From contig NZ_CANMAA010000005.1 of assembly GCF_947495735.1 (NCBI RefSeq), positions 1 to 64,000 of the forward strand: 64,000 bases of DNA. Direction: 5' to 3'. A program made the translations under genes and the position numbers. The DNA comes from an uncultured Pseudokineococcus sp. GTDB lineage: Bacteria; Actinomycetota; Actinomycetes; Actinomycetales; Quadrisphaeraceae. Below, one piece after another: positions 62,940-64,000 of the stretch. Below the pieces are notes generated by a model that was not told where the DNA came from, ran no database searches, and was given only the letters and a program-made list of their open reading frames with translations. The number at the start of each line of letters is the position of its first letter. The stretch's first letter is position 1.

Positions 62940-64000
62940 GCACCCCGAGCACGAGCCCCGCCGGCGGAGCCGCCCCGCCGCCCGACGCCGGACCCGACGC
63001 CGCCGTCGCGCCCGCAGCGGGCGGCCTGCGCTCGCTCGTGCGCTCCAGCAGCGTGATGGCCGCCGGCACGGCCGTCAGCCGCGTCCTCGGGCTGGTGCGC
63101 TCGATCGTCCTGGTCACGGCGATCGGCGCGGTCGGCACCGGCGCCGACGCCTTCGACGTCGCCAACCGCATCCCGAACATCGTCTACCTGCTCATCGCCG
63201 GGGGCGTGCTCAACGCGGTCCTCGTGCCCCAGATCGTCCGGGCCTCGCGCGACGCGGACGGCGGGAAGGTGTTCGTCGACCGCCTCGTCACCCTGGTCGT
63301 GGCCGGGCTCGCCGCCGTCACGGGCGTCTGCCTGCTGGCGGCGCCGCTGCTCGTCTGGGCCTACGCGTCCAGCTGGGGCGGGGACGAGCTGCGCCTCGCG
63401 ACGGCGATCGCCCTGTGGGTGCTGCCCCAGGTCTTCTTCTACGGGCTCTACACGGTGCTGGGCCAGGTGCTCAACGCCCGCGGGAGCTTCGGCCCCTACA
63501 TGTGGGCCCCGGTCGTCAACAACGTCGTCGCCATCTCGGGCCTGCTCGTCTTCCTCGCGCTGTTCGGCCGCGCCGAGGAGGGGGTGGGGCTCGAGACCCT
63601 CTCCTCCGGCATGGTCGCGCTCCTCGCGGGCACCGCGACGCTCGGCGTCGTCGCCCAGGCCCTCGTGCTGCTGGTGCCCCTGCGCCGCCTCGGTTTCACG
63701 TGGACCCCTCGGTTCGGCGTCCGCGGCGTGGGCCTGCGCAGCGCCGGGACGGTCGCCCTGTGGACCTTCGGCGGGATCCTCGTCTCCCAGGCCGCCTTCC
63801 TCGTCACGACGCAGGTCGCGGTCTACGCCACCGAGGGGGCCGGGGAGCCGCTCCCGGAGGACGTCGTCGTGCCCGGCCCGGCCGTCCTGGGCCTGGCGTA
63901 CCTCCTCTACGTGCTCCCGCACTCGCTCGTCGCCGTCTCCGTCGTCACGGCCCTGTTCACGCGCCTCGCCGGCCGCATCAGCGACGGCGACGAGACCGGG
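62936..64000 (+). CDS. murJ: Lipid II flippase MurJ (partial, 3' end beyond window)
   Basis: 355 codons of a MurJ/MviN-type flippase that moves lipid II across the membrane for peptidoglycan synthesis. After a 30-residue Pro/Ala-rich head the family start is clear: RSSSVMAAGTAVSRVLGLVRSI in the pieces SSVMAAGTAVSRVLGL and VRSIVLVTAIG, then DAFDVANRIPNIVYLLIAGG and FFYGLYTVLGQVLNARG, with about eight TM helices visible. ATG 62936 overlaps the DUF6049 stop (ATGA). Actinobacterial MurJ often has a C-terminal kinase-like and sugar-binding part, which lies outside this window. Confidence 0.95.
   Translation, partial: MSTPSTSPAGGAAPPPDAGPDAAVAPAAGGLRSLVRSSSVMAAGTAVSRVLGLVRSIVLVTAIGAVGTGADAFDVANRIPNIVYLLIAGGVLNAVLVPQIVRASRDADGGKVFVDRLVTLVVAGLAAVTGVCLLAAPLLVWAYASSWGGDELRLATAIALWVLPQVFFYGLYTVLGQVLNARGSFGPYMWAPVVNNVVAISGLLVFLALFGRAEEGVGLETLSSGMVALLAGTATLGVVAQALVLLVPLRRLGFTWTPRFGVRGVGLRSAGTVALWTFGGILVSQAAFLVTTQVAVYATEGAGEPLPEDVVVPGPAVLGLAYLLYVLPHSLVAVSVVTALFTRLAGRISDGDETG

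Noticed and set aside
55301-63922. A 2873-codon open frame on the minus strand
   Set aside because: It is antisense or out of frame to PBP, MFS, pcnA, NUDIX, DUF6049 and murJ, all of which have clear domains. The translation is low-complexity Arg/Pro/Gly.
1-64000. tRNA, rRNA, prophage or insertion sequences
   Set aside because: No cloverleaf with a GTTCRANTC-type arm, no rRNA segments and no transposase, integrase or phage structural protein was recognised. A covariance-model search would be needed to exclude small RNAs.

Overview
The window is chromosomal DNA of a very high-GC (about 75%) actinobacterium. Nearly every real codon ends in G or C, GTG starts and ATGA/GTGA gene overlaps are common, and long shadow frames run antisense to real genes. 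The right half holds two gene blocks that usually lie near the actinobacterial replication origin: rpsF-ssb-rpsR-rplI followed by a MATE gene and dnaB, and pcnA / NUDIX / DUF6049 / murJ. Two chemoreceptor-type proteins suggest a motile organism. A class 3 intein in DnaB, as recalled for Kineococcus, fits a Kineosporiales-like host; this placement is inference. No rRNA, tRNA, CRISPR, prophage or insertion sequence was seen.

Layout. 1-604: no convincing gene. 605-3983: zinc alcohol dehydrogenase, SRPBCC protein, haem-oxygenase-like diiron protein and a divergent CDGSH Fe-S protein. 4235-7489: CDP-glycerol glycerophosphotransferase with a translationally coupled small protein, then two membrane-anchored proteins. 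7622-11941: thioredoxin, Eis-like acetyltransferase, a soluble GAF-GAF chemoreceptor and a beta carbonic anhydrase. 12130-19140: a CUT1 sugar ABC transporter (binding protein and two permeases, no ATPase), a DeoR regulator, galT and galK; together probably uptake and Leloir-pathway use of a galactose-containing sugar. 19186-24723: two paralogous secreted subtilases with FN3 domains flanking a small lipoprotein gene. 24997-28222: membrane chemoreceptor and a DUF1537-type sugar-acid kinase. 28370-32506: a four-gene siderophore-iron ABC importer on the minus strand.

32726-44963 is a mixed stretch: quinone oxidoreductases, a GAF-ANTAR regulator, manganese catalase with a divergent TetR gene, a GNAT enzyme, a cysteine-desulfurase-like enzyme, a GAF/PAS/SpoIIE phosphatase, a methyltransferase and a mercuric-reductase-like flavoprotein. 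44977-53289 holds the replication and ribosomal block: dnaB with its intein, MATE, rplI, rpsR, ssb, rpsF and a GT87-like membrane protein. 53395-64000 holds a class A penicillin-binding protein, an MFS transporter, pcnA, NUDIX, DUF6049 and the start of murJ.

Three things stand out. The DnaB intein splits the P-loop, lacks the usual first nucleophile, carries the W/C/T triad of class 3 inteins, and has two four-cysteine zinc-finger-like modules inserted in its LAGLIDADG endonuclease. Short tandem repeats (units of 12-41 nt) occur about thirteen times in 64 kb, either exactly on gene stop/start junctions or as in-frame low-complexity inserts in enzymes. The rpsF leader can form a structure that hides its own Shine-Dalgarno sequence.
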